Assembly: GCF_030463535.1 (NCBI RefSeq)
Contig: NC_132881.1
Coordinates: 9,346,526-9,410,525, forward strand
Length of the DNA: 64,000 bases
Direction: 5' to 3'
DNA from: Salminus brasiliensis
Lineage: Eukaryota; Chordata; Actinopteri; Characiformes; Bryconidae
Shown: in pieces, positions 33,877 to 45,554 of the stretch
Position numbering within the stretch: position 1 is the stretch's first letter
Layout: each line of letters begins with the position of its first letter
Program-made: the position numbers and the translations under genes
The notes under the pieces: generated by a model
What the model saw: only the letters and a program-made list of their open reading frames with translations
What the model was told of the DNA's origin: nothing
Databases searched by the model: none

Positions 33877-34399
33877 CTAACTGACTGGTTTTCTATATCA
33901 ACACAATATAGCTTCAGGCAAACTCAAAAACATTCTCTTGCATACAAACTTTACACAGACAGCAAAAACAACTTCCCTGATTAGGAACCTCTGCATTTTC
34001 CAGAAACAAATAACATCAACTCTGAAAGCTTGTCTCAATTGCTTAAACCTATCATATACATGTACAGAGTACTAGACCTTGTCACGCAGAATGTACACAC
34101 AAAACTTAGCATCTTTTGTTTACCCTTCAGGTTCCGTTTAAACATCTTTTAATGGATCAGTAAACATCATTCTGATTCAGAAAAGGCTAAAATCCAACAT
34201 TTCAAACTGCTTCATCTCACTTTTCACAAATACATGCAGAATCTTCTGCAGCACAAATATGTTCCAATACCCCAACATCAAACAGAATATTTCTGAAAGT
34301 TTGAAATTGCTATTAATTAGGTAAAAAGACTGGAGAAAATCTTGCAAATAAAAGTACAAAAAGGTAGTAGACAGAGCTATAAAGAAGAGGAAACACTCT

Positions 34400-34489
34400 C
34401 GACTCTAGTGGGACTCGAACCCACAACCTTTGAATTGCTCCAGCTATTTATCTAGAAGTCCAATGCGCTATCCACTGCTACACAGAGCA
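34400..34489 (-). tRNA. tRNA-Arg(TCT) copy 5 with intron
   Basis: Anticodon TCT with the 17-nt intron and an intact T arm. The D-arm start is altered (TGTAGCAGTGG) and the outer acceptor pair is mismatched. Doubtful function. Confidence 0.75.
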
Positions 34490-34726
34490 CATGTGAAGAA
34501 ACTGGTTCCTTGGCCAACCTTCCTATAAAATAACAGTAGTGCTGCTAATATTTGAGGCAAATAATAAATTTACTATGCATATGTAAATCCCAGTGGTCTG
34601 ATGATTATCTGCAAGTCTAAGCACACACCAAAGCTCTGCATACTGTTAGTCATAGTCTGACACCAATAAAAAAAGGGTTGATTTACTCATTGTAGCAGTT
34701 ACTGATTAAAGATTACCCAAGGAAAA

Positions 34727-34799
34727 GGCACCGCTGGGATTCCAAGCCAGGATCTCCTGTTTACTAGACAGGCGCTATAACCAACTAAGCCACGGCACC
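34727..34799 (-). tRNA. tRNA-Thr(AGT)-like copy 6, T-arm defect
   Basis: The T arm reads CTGGCTTGGAAT, with both a stem mismatch and the C56 change. The same lesion is present in copy 8, so these two units share a recent ancestor. Probably a pseudogene. Confidence 0.78.
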
Positions 34800-35273
34800 C
34801 TACCTGACTGCTTTTCTATATCAACACAATATAGCTTCAGGCAAACTCAAAAACATTCTCTTGCATACAAACTTCACATAGACAGCAAAAACAACTTCCC
34901 TGATTAGGAACCTCTGCATTTTCCAGAAACAAATAACATCAACTCTGAAAGCTTGTCACGCAGAATGTACACACAAAACTTAGCATCTTTTGTTTACCCT
35001 TCAGGTTCCGTTTAAACATCTTTTAATGGATCAGTAAACATCATTCTGACTCAGAAAAGGCTAAAATCCAACATTTCAAACTGCTTCATCTCACTTTTCA
35101 CAAATACATGCAGAATCTTCTGCAGCACAAATATGTTCCAATACCCCAACATCAAACAGAATATTTCTGAAAGTTTGAAATTGCTATTAATTAGGTAAAA
35201 AGACTAGAGAAAATCTTGCAAATAAAAGTACAAAAAGGTAGTAGACAGAGCTTTAAAGAAGAGGAAACACTCT

Positions 35274-35363
35274 CGACTCTGGTGGGACTCGAACCCACAA
35301 CCTTTGAATTGCTCCAGCTATTTATCTAGAAGTCCAATGCGCTATCCATTGCGCCACAGAGCC
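35274..35363 (-). tRNA. tRNA-Arg(TCT), canonical, with 17-nt intron
   Basis: All stems pair: acceptor GGCTCTG with CAGAGTC, D arm GCGCAATGGATAGC, anticodon stem TTGGA/TTCAA around CTTCTAA, and T arm GGTTCGAGTCC. A 17-nt intron (GATAAATAGCTGGAGCA) lies one base 3' of the anticodon, the usual position in vertebrate tRNA-Arg(TCT). This tRNA decodes AGA codons. It is the only fully canonical Arg copy in the array and is transcribed from the minus strand through internal A and B boxes. Confidence 0.95.
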
Positions 35364-35600
35364 CAGGTGAAGAAACGGGTTCCTTGGCCAACCTTCCTAT
35401 AAAATAACAGTAGTGCTGCTAATATTTGAGGCAAATAATAAATTTACTATGCATATGTAAATCCCAGTGGTCTGATGATTATCTGCAAGTCTAAGCACAC
35501 ACCAAAGCTCTGCATACTGTTAGTCATAGTCTGACGCCAATAAAAAAAGGGTTGATTTACTCATTGTAGCAGTTACTGATTAAAGATTACCCAAGGAAAA

Positions 35601-35673
35601 GGCACCGCTGGGATTCGAACCCAGGATCTCCTGTTTACTAGACAGGCGCTATAACCAACTAAGCCACGGCGCC
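35601..35673 (-). tRNA. tRNA-Thr(AGT), canonical
   Basis: 73 nt with a perfect acceptor stem (GGCGCCG/CGGTGCC, one G-T pair), D arm GCTTAGTTGGTTATAGC, anticodon loop CTAGTAA and T arm TTCGAAT. A TTTT run follows immediately downstream as terminator. The anticodon AGT would be modified to IGT and read ACU/ACC/ACA. This is the only fully canonical Thr copy of the eight. Confidence 0.96.
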
Positions 35674-36189
35674 CTACATGACTGGTTTTCTATATCAATA
35701 CAATGTAGCTTCAGGCAAACTCAAAAACATTCTCTTGCATACAAACTTTACACAGACAGCAAAAACAACTTCCCTGATTAGGAACCTCTGCATTTTCCAG
35801 AAACAAATAACATCAACTCTGAAAGCTTGTCTCAATTGCTTAAACCTATCATATACATGTACAGAGTACTAGACCTTGTCACGCAGAATGTACACACAAA
35901 ACTTAGCATCTTTTGTTTACCCTTCAGGTTCTGTTTAAACATCTTTTAATGGATCAGCAAACATCATTCTGATTCAGAAAAGGCTAAAATCCTACATTTC
36001 AAACTGCTTCATCTCACTTTTCACAAATACATGCAGAATCTTCTGCAGCACAAATATGTTCCAAGACCCCAACATCAAACAGAATATTTCTGAAAGTTTG
36101 AAATTGCTATTAATTAGGTAAAAAGACTAGAGAAAATCTTGCAAATAAAAGTACAAAAAGGTAGTAGACAGAGCTATAAAGAAGAGGAA

Positions 36190-36279
36190 ACACTCTGGTG
36201 GGACTCAAACCCACAACCTTTGAATTGCTCCAGCTATTTATCTAGAAGTCCAATGCGCTATCCATTGCGCCACAGAGCC
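36190..36279 (-). tRNA. tRNA-Arg(TCT)-like copy 7, 3' end damaged
   Basis: A short deletion in the 3' flank changes the last acceptor bases, so G1 no longer pairs. The T loop reads TTTGAG with C56 lost. The anticodon TCT and intron are intact. Probably a pseudogene. Confidence 0.72.
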
Positions 36280-36525
36280 CAGGCGAAGAAGTTGGTTCCT
36301 TGGCCAACCTTCCTATAAAATAACAGTAGTGCTGCTAATATTTGAGGCAAATAATAAATTTACTATGCATATGTAAATCCCAGTGGTCTGATGATTATCT
36401 GCAAGTCAAAGCACACACCAAAGCTCTGCATACTGTTAGTCATAGTCTGACACCAATAAAAAATTGTTTGATTGGGTTGATTTACTCATTGTAGCAGTTA
36501 CTGATTAAAGATTACCAAAGGAAAA

Positions 36526-36575
36526 GGCACCGCTGGGATTCCAAGCCAGGATCTCCTGTTTACTAGACAGGCGCT
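36526..36575 (-). pseudogene. tRNA-Thr(AGT) copy 8, cut by an LTR retrotransposon
   Basis: Only the 3' 50 nt (anticodon and T arms) remain. The gene stops at GCGCT, where the LTR (TGTTGTG) begins. The missing 5' half is not found beyond the far LTR at 41030. Confidence 0.9.
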
Positions 36576-36780
36576 TGTTGTGTTGACTTGTCGTTCAGAG
36601 TCAGACATTAACCACACACGATTATGGAACAGAGAGCTTACTATTTTGTTTATTCTTCCCCTCCTTTCCTCTCTTCTTTCTCTTACCTCAAACAGTCCAC
36701 TAGTGTTCCCCAGTGTCCTAAATCTGTAACAACGAATTTGTTTAATATATGCATTAAACACATTGCATATGGACACAACA
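36576..36780 (-). repeat. 3' LTR of the Gypsy element
   Basis: It starts TGTTGTGTTGACTTG and ends GGACACAACA. It differs from the other LTR by only a few substitutions and one- or two-base indels. This indicates a fairly recent insertion. Confidence 0.95.
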
Positions 36781-36894
36781 TCTTCCCTCTTGAACAAAGA
36801 ATACCTTCTTGTAACTCAGAAGAACCTGACAGTATTATTAATGTAACAGTAATGCTTTAACTAAAACCTGAATATTGTAAATCACATTTTATGA

Positions 36895-39800
36895 TCATTC
36901 CATAACAAAATCTTTAGTCCAGCTAGGTGCATTTCTAATTCTGACAGGTCTGGACTGGCTAACCGAGTCAGAGTTAGTTATTTGGTCAGTCCCTGTATCA
37001 GTACAGTCCATTGCCCTATCAGAATCCACATCTGTGCTCAAGTTGGGAAGTACGGACAGATGTGAGGAGTTCCAGGTTCTTCCATCATCCAACAAGTATG
37101 TATCCGGTCCTTTCTTTGTCACGATAGTTCTAGGTTTAGAAAACTTCAGTTCTCCTTTCTTCACTTTCCATGGTTTCCTCACCCTCACTTTGTCACCAGG
37201 CCGGAAGTTGGAAGACTTGGCATGTCTTTGCTGATCGGTGTACGCTTTCATTTTCTGTTGTTTACTCCCCACTCTTTCTCGCATCGCTTTCTTCTCTGTT
37301 AGTGGGGCAGGCATATCGATCACCTGTAGCTTTGTTCTCATTCGCCGGCCATGGAGCAGTTCTGATGGGGATACTCCAGTGGTTGAATGAGGAGTTGCTC
37401 TGTAGTCCCTCAGGTAAGTTCTCAGGAATGACTTCCAGGGTTCTCCTTGAATGGATGCAGTCTGTAAGCAGTCCTTAACGCTTCTGTTGAATCTCTCAAC
37501 TTCTCCATTAGCTCTTGGGTAGTACACTGAAGATCTCAGGTGTTGTATTCCACTCTCTTTGAGAAAGTCAGCAAACTCAGCAGAGAGAAATTGAGGACCA
37601 TTGTCACTTATCAGCATCTTTGGGATTCCTTCTCGAGAGAAAAGGGCAGTCAGGAACTGTATAATAGTAGCTGTGTCAACGCGGTGAGCAAGCGCTACTT
37701 CAGGCCATTTACTAAAGTAATCTACCAGTGATATGGCAAATCTACAATCAGGAGGAGCTTTCTCAAATGGGCCTATGATGTCTACGGACACCTTTACCCA
37801 AGCAGCAGCTGGTAGGGGAACTGGTTGCAGTGGAGCATCATGGGTGACAGTTGTCTTGTCATTCTGTTGGCAGGTTGAGCAGTTCTTAATGCATATTTCT
37901 ATCTGAGAGTCCATTTTGGGCCACCAGTACAACTCTCTAAGGCGTTGTTTGGTACGCACAATACCCTGGTGGGTTTCATGGGCTTTTCATGAGACCCTCT
38001 GACTATGCATTCATTCATGACAGCAAGTTCATGGCGAATTGGAAAGTATGGCTGTATGTTAAGATCGAGTGTAGACTTCCGTGATGGCCAGCCTCTCTGT
38101 ATCTGTGCACGGAGTTTAGTGAGCACTGGACAGTCATTACATTCTGAACGGAAGTCTTCCTCAGACACAGCACTCAGGTCAGTGAGTATGGCAGCCACTG
38201 ACTCAATCTCTTCTGCGTATGCAGTGTCAGTTTCAGGCAGTGGGAGTCTCGACAGGCAGTCAGCAACATGGTTCAGGGACCCTGTTCTGTATTCAACGTC
38301 GTAGTCAAACTCTAGGAGACGAGCAGACCATCGGGTAATGCGGAGACCAGCACGGTTATTGCCTTTGGTAGTCAGCAGCGTGGTAAGTGCTTGGTGATCA
38401 GTGCGTAACAGGAATCTCCTTCCCCACAGCCATGTCCGCCATTTCTCGGCAGCCCAGACGCAAGCTAGCGCTTCCTTCTCGACTATAGAGTATTTCCTCT
38501 CTGCCTCAGAAAGACTGCGAGATGCAAAAGCAACAGTCTCCTCTGCCCTGTTACTGTCCATCTGAGTCAAGACTGCACCTACCCCATAGTCTGAGGCATC
38601 TGTTGAAACAATGGTTGACTTACTGGGGTCAAACATCACCAGTGCAGTGCTATGCACAATCAACTGCTTGACTTGCTTAAATGCTGCTTGAGCTGTCTTG
38701 TTCCAGTGAAATGAACAATCTTTTCAAAGAAGAGCTCTCATGGGCCCAACGACAGTTGCGTAATTTGGCACAAACTTGCTGTACCATGCACTCAGGCCAA
38801 GGAAAGAGCGCAAGGTTGCAGGATCGGAAGGGGACGGTGCATTCAGAATAGCAGCAACGTGAGAGTCATCTGGCAGCAGACCCTCTGGTCCAATCTTTTG
38901 ACCAAGGAAGCTTAGTGTGGTTTGCCGGAGTTGGCATTTGTTAACATTGAGCTTCAGTCCAGCATCGTTGATTTTGCGCAACACCGCACTCAGGTTGGCG
39001 TCATGCTCCGCCTCTGACGATCCATATGTAATGACGTCATCAAGGTAGCATTGCACCCCCTTCATGCCACTGAGAATCTGCATCATCATCTTTTGGAAAG
39101 CTGCTGGGGCTGAACACAGTCCATATGGGACTCTGCAGTACCGGTACAGTCCTTCATGTGTAATGAAAGCAGTGAGCCCCCTACTCTCTTCATGCAGCGT
39201 CAGTTGATGGTAAGCAGATTTCAAATCCAGAGTTGAGAAAATCACGGCGCCACGCAGTTCTGACAGAATGTCCTCAATCAGTGGCAATGGATGGCTATCC
39301 CTAATCACAGCCTTGTTAAGTTCCCTCAGGTCAACACACATGCGTATGCCACCAGTTCTCTTTTTTGGTGACCACATTTGGAGAGACCCATTCAGACGCA
39401 TCAATTTTCTCAATTATGCCGTGTTTTTCCAGGTCCTTGAGTTCCTCGGAGACAGCATCGCGAACTGAGAGAGGTAAGTGTCGGAGGTTCTGTCGTACAG
39501 GCTTCACATCAGGCCGGAGCTTCACTTTGTGCACGAAGTTTCTCGCACATCCGAACGTGGCAGGTGACCCACCATCATGTTCAAAGTGAGTAGATGGAGC
39601 TTTGGCTTGGTGGAGCGTTGCACAGATTTCCGACGCCTGTGTTAGTAACTGTCCTCCTTTAATCTGCAGCTGGAGAGCAGTAACCAGGTCCATGCCCAGT
39701 ACAGGTGTCCCTGTCTTCACTATGTAAAAGTCAGTAGAGGCAGTACTACCATTGTGAGTAACGTCAGCTCTAAGACATCCTATCACATTCAGTTTTTCCT

Positions 39801-40263
39801 TAGAATACGTCACAAGCTGCACTTTTGGATTATGCAGTTTAACTGAGCTAAAATTAGCATTGTAAATACTATTAGGTAGTATAGAAACGCCAGATCCTGT
39901 ATCAACTAGCAATTTTACATTACATGCAGCAGTAGTATTTGGTAGAGTGATGGTAACAGGGCACATTAGTTTAATTGCATCAACAGTGAAATTATTTTCA
40001 ACACTTAAAACACACATTTCAGGCACAGTCACTTCATTAACTGGCTTTCGAGAGGACTTGCATACTCTTGAGAAGTGTCCCAATTTTCCACATGAGTTGC
40101 ATTTAGAGTTTGTTGCAGGGCACGACTTGTCATTTGCTTTGTGCTCAGCAGCACCACACCGGTAGCATGACGTAGCACCATCAGTTTTACGAGCAGGTTT
40201 TTGTTTTGGGTTACGTGTCTTCTTTTGCACTTGCACAGCAGCAACGGGCTTTGTATCAGTCAC
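36895..40263 (-). pseudogene. Gypsy nucleocapsid-protease-RT-RNase H-integrase (pol), broken
   Basis: Segment 40263-39331 has two Cys-His zinc knuckles (CYRCGAAEH... and CNSCGKLGHFSRVC) and the aspartic protease site VDTGSG. A frameshift in an A-run near 39365 leads to segment 39413-38724 with reverse transcriptase motifs (DLKSAYHQ, YLDDV). An in-frame TGA at 38724-38726 precedes segment 38663-37899 with RNase H (STDASDYGVGA, RTDHQAL). A further frame break near 37970-38000 precedes the integrase segment (37959-36895) with its zinc-binding CSTC, VDIIGPF, ISDNGPQF and the catalytic Glu in GEVERFNRS. These lesions prevent a full polyprotein. Confidence 0.93.
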
Positions 40264-40867
40264 AGAAATCGCTAACAGCTATAGCGGCTTCAGTACGCCT
40301 GGCTACATCCAGAGTTTTATCCAGTGTCAAACCTTCTTCCATTAAAAGTCTTTCACGGATGCGGGAACTGTTTGTTTTCTCTACAATTTGATCCCGAAGC
40401 ATCTCATCCTCCATAGCTCCAAACTGACATTTTTTTACCAGTTCACGCAATGCTGCGACATAGTGATCAATTGACTCACCTACAGCTTGTGCTCTTTGCC
40501 TAAAGCGGTATCTTTCTGCGACAATGTTTAGTTTTGGACTGAAGTGCTTCTCCAAAGCCTTTACTGAGCCCTCATAGTCATCTTTTTCGAGTGGTAAGGT
40601 GCTGTAGATTCGGTTACCCTCCGTTCCCAAGCAGTGAATAAGCAAGGCTCTCTTCCTCTCGGCAGGAAACTCGCCTCCCCCGACAGCAAGCAGATAGTTA
40701 TCGAATAGCATTTTCCAAGTAGCAAATGGAATTGTCGGGTTGCCTGGGCAGTCCAGGAACACAGCAGGAGGTTGCAAGGAGAGCAGAGCCATGTCTGTAT
40801 CTTCACTCCTTCTCTCGTCGCCACTTTGTTGTGTTGCTTGTCGTTCAGAGTCAGACATTAACCACAC
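40256..40867 (-). CDS. Gypsy gag
   Basis: An open frame of 203 codons. The first codons lie within the LTR, so the real start is more likely the internal Met at about 40792 (MALLSLQP). It contains a retrotransposon capsid-like region, with an aromatic/Leu-rich stretch (TWKMLFDNYLLAVG) followed by FRQRAQAVGESIDHYVAALR, as in Gypsy capsid proteins. It ends at a TGA that overlaps the start of the next frame by a few bases. The nucleocapsid zinc knuckles lie in that next frame. The protein would form element particles. Confidence 0.85.
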   Translation of the reverse strand: MWLMSDSERQATQQSGDERRSEDTDMALLSLQPPAVFLDCPGNPTIPFATWKMLFDNYLLAVGGGEFPAERKRALLIHCLGTEGNRIYSTLPLEKDDYEGSVKALEKHFSPKLNIVAERYRFRQRAQAVGESIDHYVAALRELVKKCQFGAMEDEMLRDQIVEKTNSSRIRERLLMEEGLTLDKTLDVARRTEAAIAVSDFCD

Positions 40868-41029
40868 ACGATTATGGAACAGAGAGCTTACTATTTTGTT
40901 TATTCTTCTCCTCCTTTCCTCTCTTCTTTTTCTTACCTCAAACAGTCCACTAGTGCCCCCAGTGTCCTAAATCCGTAACAACGAATTTGTTTAATATATG
41001 CATTAAACACATTGCATATGGACACAACA
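40827..41029 (-). repeat. 5' LTR of the Gypsy element
   Basis: It starts TGTTGTGTTGCTTG and ends GGACACAACA on the + strand. Transcription of the element would begin here and run towards lower coordinates. Confidence 0.95.
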
Positions 41030-43430
41030 AAGTTACAGCAGCTTCAAGAAAAATGACATTCACTGGCCTGATGGTGGCGTTACAACAAAGCATTAAGCGG
41101 TTTTATTCAATAGCATCTGGTCTGTAGCATCTGTGTCCTACACACAAAATTCTTTTTTTTTTTTTTTTTGGGGGGGGGGGGGGGGGGGTAATTTCTTGAT
41201 CCTTTCTACTTCAAGAATTTTTTTGCCAATCCTCACACATCTGGTAGCAAAATACCTGCAATATTTATAATTAATAATAATTATAAGGAATAACTTGTAC
41301 CTTTTGAACACTTTGACTTTGAACAAGCCCATTTTAACAAAATCTGTTCAGCACATTATTTTGAGGGGGTATGTCAAGTTTGGTGGACATTTGTCACAAG
41401 AAAGCGAGGCCAATAGTACATAACTCTTAGAAACCATTCATCCAGTCAACCTACAATTTTACATGCTGCATCTTTAGCCTGTTCTATAATAGTCTGACCA
41501 GAGGACTTGATATGTCAATTATTGTGGTTGGTATTAGCCAATCACATTCAAGCATACATTTGACATGCTAAACATTCACCAATCAGGGTGCAACTTAAGG
41601 GGATTTATCAATGTAGGCATATTCTATTAACCAGTGAAGTTGCCAGAAATGCCTTACAATAATGCTGTCATATGCTGTTTCCTATATGTTACATTTACAG
41701 ATACACCATACATAATCAATACCAATACATAAACTTATTGATCGATACACAGTACCGATCCAATACCATTGTTAAATAAATCAACTGTATACCTCACCAT
41801 GTGGGAGAGATTTAAAGCATCAGGATTGATGTAAACATTATCTCACTAACTTTGTAAAATAGTTATAAATGTATTAAATTGCTATTTATTTGTCACTAAA
41901 ATAAGAAACAATTGTGCAGGACCTTGGCACAGCATTCACCTTACAATGTGTTCATTTATTTATAAGTATTTATAGGACACAGTCACACATGCCAGATTTA
42001 GTTCTTTTCAAAGGATACAAAAGTCTTCATATGAGATATGACTATTAACAGAATGTTTTTTTAGTTGAAAATGCAGTAATTTTGATGATTGGTTATGTGT
42101 ATTGATTTGTAATGATCATTATCATTGGGCCTGTTGTGCTGGTTCTTTAGGTCTCATTGGGCCTGTTGTGGTTGAAACTTTAAGCCACTTGCCTATTGTC
42201 TATTTTCTATATTGGCATAAAAAAAATCCTAAAACTTAGGCCTACTTGAAGCCATAGCTGACACTCGTGTGACTCCAGTGTTGTGACTGTTTTTTTTCAT
42301 GGTAATTCCTACTCCATCCACTATGTGGCAGTATATTAGAAGTAGGCCAGGTTACAAGCCAAAAGGGAGGGAACTATGAAGCAGCAAGGTGGTTTAGATG
42401 TGGCTTCATGAGGTTTTGTGCTGTTGTGCTTTTGCAGAAAGCTTCACTTTTGTCTTGTTTTCTGTTTGTTTGTTTCTCTATTTGCAGTCCTTACAACTAA
42501 CTTGCTCTTCTTATGGACATTGGGATAAACTTTACACACAGAAGACAAATGTATCACTCCTGAATTGACTCTCAGCTACTCCAACCAGGGATTTCCATGC
42601 TTCAGACTTTCCTTTCACAAGGAAACATCCAGGATTATAAACTGTTATCAGAAAGAAAGATGTCTGAAATACCAACTCCTATGTTTTGGATTGTTTCTAT
42701 GGACTTCAAGTAAGTACCGTTAATAAGAGGGTGAGTACAGACAAAATTTTACCTACCTTCAAGCACTAGTGAGCAGTCCACAAGAAATCTGCAGGCTCTC
42801 TTAAGTACTTTGTTTATAAATTGTAATCTGGCTATTCTAAGGGTAGTAGTATATTTCAGATGTCTCTCTACACTACAGCTGATTTTGGATTTATATGCTT
42901 TATGGATGTTTAACTGGAACTATATTACATTAAAAATGGTTAAAATAGGCATATTGTACCACAGTGTCACAGTAGTGATTTATTCATTATGAAAATGCAC
43001 TACATGCATGTTTAGAACCTCTAAAGTGCTAAAAGTGCACATTTTATTTTTGTCTTTTACCATCAACAGCACCTGTTGCAGGAATTCTGGTTATTCTGAT
43101 TAAATATCCTTGTCAAAATGGATAGACTGGAAATATGAGTGTAGTTTCTCTGTTCTCCATTGTTTTTTTTTTAAGTCATGTTTGAGATTTTAGGACATTG
43201 TTTGTGAGTGAGAGGAGGGGCAAAGTGAATATCTAATGATCCAATATCAAACTAAGTTGGCTGAGCTTTCCAAACTCAAGGTTCTTAAAATGTGCTTGGA
43301 TGTACAAACAAGTGACTGTGTTTTTTAGCTCAATAGTAAGACAGCCCGATTCATGTGAAGTTTCATTTACTAGTGTTTGCAAATGAAGCTTCTCTTAGTC
43401 TGAGAAATATGTGGAAATAGTACCACCAGT
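41030..43430. other. AT-rich sequence, no gene recognised
   Basis: Nothing with coding or structural support was found beyond the homopolymer tract at 41151. Short open frames lack recognisable motifs. Confidence 0.5.
41151..41189. repeat. Compound homopolymer T-run then G-run
   Basis: About 19 T followed by about 18 G. Such a junction is difficult to sequence and may be of uncertain length. Confidence 0.9.
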
Positions 43431-43439
43431 TAAAGTGAT

Positions 43440-43570
43440 GAAATTGGGTATGACGTCCAGTCCTCTATCACAGAGAAAGGCTTCACCTCTGCTGCCTGGA
43501 ATCTGTTGTGCTCTCCGGAAACATTGAGAAGGTGCTACACCAAGACCTTACCCAGTCACACCAGTCAGGT
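43440..43570 (+). other. Exon-like block with donor, copy x
   Basis: The sequence around TCCTCTATCACAGAGAAAGG and CACCTCTGCTGCCTG, ending GTCAG|GTAAGTGATGG, is shared with 48920-48995 (CTACCACCGAGAAAGG, CTGTGCTGCCTG, GTCAG|GTAAGTGATGA). Both are followed within a few hundred bases by L2/CR1-like LINE fragments. This is either a 5' non-coding exon of an unknown duplicated transcript or part of a repeat. Confidence 0.4.
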
Positions 43571-43619
43571 AAGTGATGGTTTACTTTATTCAAATCTTTA
43601 TTCAGTCAAATGATTTTTA

Positions 43620-45546
43620 GTTGCTGGACCAGGAATAAAAATAGTTTATTCTCTAGTGTCTTTTGGACCTAAAAGGAGAACTTCTGTTTTGTTACTGTTA
43701 AGAAGAAAGAAGTTATGTGACATCCAGAGTTTTATATCCTTTACACAGTCCTCCATTTTCTTTAATCTAAATTTATCAACATGTTGGGCTGATATATACA
43801 GCTGTGTGTCATCTGCAATGGCAATGGAAATTATAACTGCCCAGTGGTAACATGTATAATGTAAATAATAGCAGTCCTAAAATAGAGTATTGTGGAACTC
43901 CATATCTTACTTGTGTAATTTGATGATAAATCTTTTATCTTTATAAACTGATAGTGTTCCCTTAAATATGATTTGAACCACGGTAGGGCTGTTCCTGTGA
44001 TTCCAACCATTTTCTCTAATCTTTCTAGAAGAATAGTGTGAACTATTGTATCAAAGGCTGCACTGCGGTCTAGTAGGGCTAATAAAGAATACGTAGCCTT
44101 GATCAGAGGAAGAAAGAGTTCTTTGTAATCTTCACTAGGGCTGTCTCTGTGCTACGATGGGGTCTGAATCCAGATAGGAATTTCTTATTCATGGATGGAC
44201 TAGGAGATTTGGTTTCTTAATTAAAGGTTTCATGACTGCTAATTTAAGGGTTTTGGGTACATGCCCTAAGCTAAGGGATGAATTTACTATTGTTAAAAGA
44301 GGTCTGATTATAATTGGGAGTATTTATTTTAGTATTTTAGAGGGAATTGGGTCAAGTGTACAGGTTGTGCAATTTGCTGAGGAAATCATTTTTTCTAGTT
44401 CTGGCTGTGGAAGTGGGTAGAAGGCTTCCAGCCTTTATTCTATAACCAAGTTATGTTCTAAAGGAGCTACACCAGGCAATTTTGATTTAAAGTCAAATGT
44501 TTGATTTAATAAGGAGTGTTGAATTTGTTGTTTAATGCTTTCTATTTTATTATTAAAATAGTCCATAAAAACATTACTGGTTAAAGAAGCTGGAATCTGG
44601 AGTTGAGTATCTGCCTGGCTTTAGAGATCTCACTAAAAATACTCTGGGATTGTTTTTGTAATTATCGATCAGTGAGGCCAAATACGCTGAGAGAGATTTA
44701 ATGAGTCCCTTTCTATATTGACTAAGGCTGTCCTTCCAGGCAGAGTGGAACACTCTAGTTGGGTCGTCCACCATTTTCACTCTAGTTTCTGCGCTGTTTG
44801 TTTTAAGGTACGAGTTTGATCACTGTACCACTGTGCGAGCGGAGCCACTTTGTCTAAGATTAATTGAAGGGTATTTTAAAGACCGTTTGTTAATCTATCT
44901 AGCTATGTTTAATCTGACGGAGTGTAAGCTAAGGTCGGTAGGTCTGGGAGGTTTTTAGTAAACTGTACAGCGGTCATTGGGTTATTGCATGCTTTAGAAA
45001 GTGGCAAGGGGCCAAATTAACATTTTGCCTAAGATGTAGCTCATAGGAGATTAGATAATGGTCTGATGTTACTAAGCTTGAGGTAGAATATTTAGATTAT
45101 CAATGCTAACACCCAGGGTCAGGACTAAATCTAGGGTATGATTACAGTAATGTGTGGGTCCAGTTACAGTTATCTAAGATCGATGCAAGGGCCTTTGTTA
45201 ATGGATCGTCTGCTTTTTCAAAATGAATATTAAAGTCTCCTACTATTATAACTTGTTGCACACTGCCAGCAAAACCACTCAATTCTTTTAAAAATTCAGA
45301 GTGTGATGCTGGAGGCCTACAAATAATAGTGTGAATGTATTTTTATTTGTGGCTGGATTTGATATATTAATGTAAAGAATCTCAAACAAAGTGAATTTGA
45401 TAGTGTTTTTGAATATCAAGCGTTTTCTGGTAGATTATGCATACTCCACCTCCTCTGCCTGATAATCTAGGGCTATGTACATATTTATAACCTGTGGGGG
45501 TGGCTTCATTTAGTGCTGAATATTGATCAGGTCTAATACAGGTTTT
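43620..45546 (-). mobile_element. Truncated L2/CR1-like LINE copy
   Basis: It aligns base by base with 2965-5130 of the element in the first array (for example TCTTTTGGACCTAAAAGGAG, GGAAGTGGGTAGAAGGCTTC and CCACCTCCTCTGCCTGATAA). It has many indels and lacks both the 3' end and the ORF1 region. Only scraps of the endonuclease and RT can be translated. An old, inactive copy. Confidence 0.9.
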
Positions 45547-45554
45547 CAGACATC

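Larger units (their letters stand above)
30010..36575 (-). repeat. Tandem array of tRNA-Thr/tRNA-Arg units, about 924 bp each
   Basis: About seven units are repeated head-to-tail. Each contains, in minus-strand order, one tRNA-Thr(AGT) gene and about 0.25 kb further one intron-containing tRNA-Arg(TCT) gene. Thr gene starts are 897, 924, 923, 924, 923, 874 and 925 bp apart; the short unit has a deletion of about 50 bp in its spacer near 34950. Spacers are nearly identical between units (for example CAGCACAAATATGTTCCAA and CTGCTAATATTTGAGGCAAA). The short open frames in the spacers repeat with the units and are not genes. The array is cut at 36575 by an LTR retrotransposon. Confidence 0.95.
36576..41029 (-). 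mobile_element. Ty3/Gypsy LTR retrotransposon, complete but inactivated
   Basis: Two nearly identical LTRs of about 204 bp flank gag-pol on the minus strand. The LTR ends are TGTTGTG...CACAACA. A polypurine tract (AAGAGGGAAGA, minus strand) abuts the left LTR, and a primer-binding-like TGGCGACGAGAG follows the right (5') LTR. The domain order gag-protease-RT-RNase H-integrase is that of Ty3/Gypsy. There is no envelope-like frame. The flanking 5-mers differ (GCGCT versus AAGTT), so no target duplication is present. Confidence 0.95.

Noticed and set aside
30010..36575. Spacer open frames of about 60-81 codons between tRNA genes
   Set aside because: Identical frames recur because the spacer is tandemly repeated. 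No motif is present and the tRNA promoters are internal.
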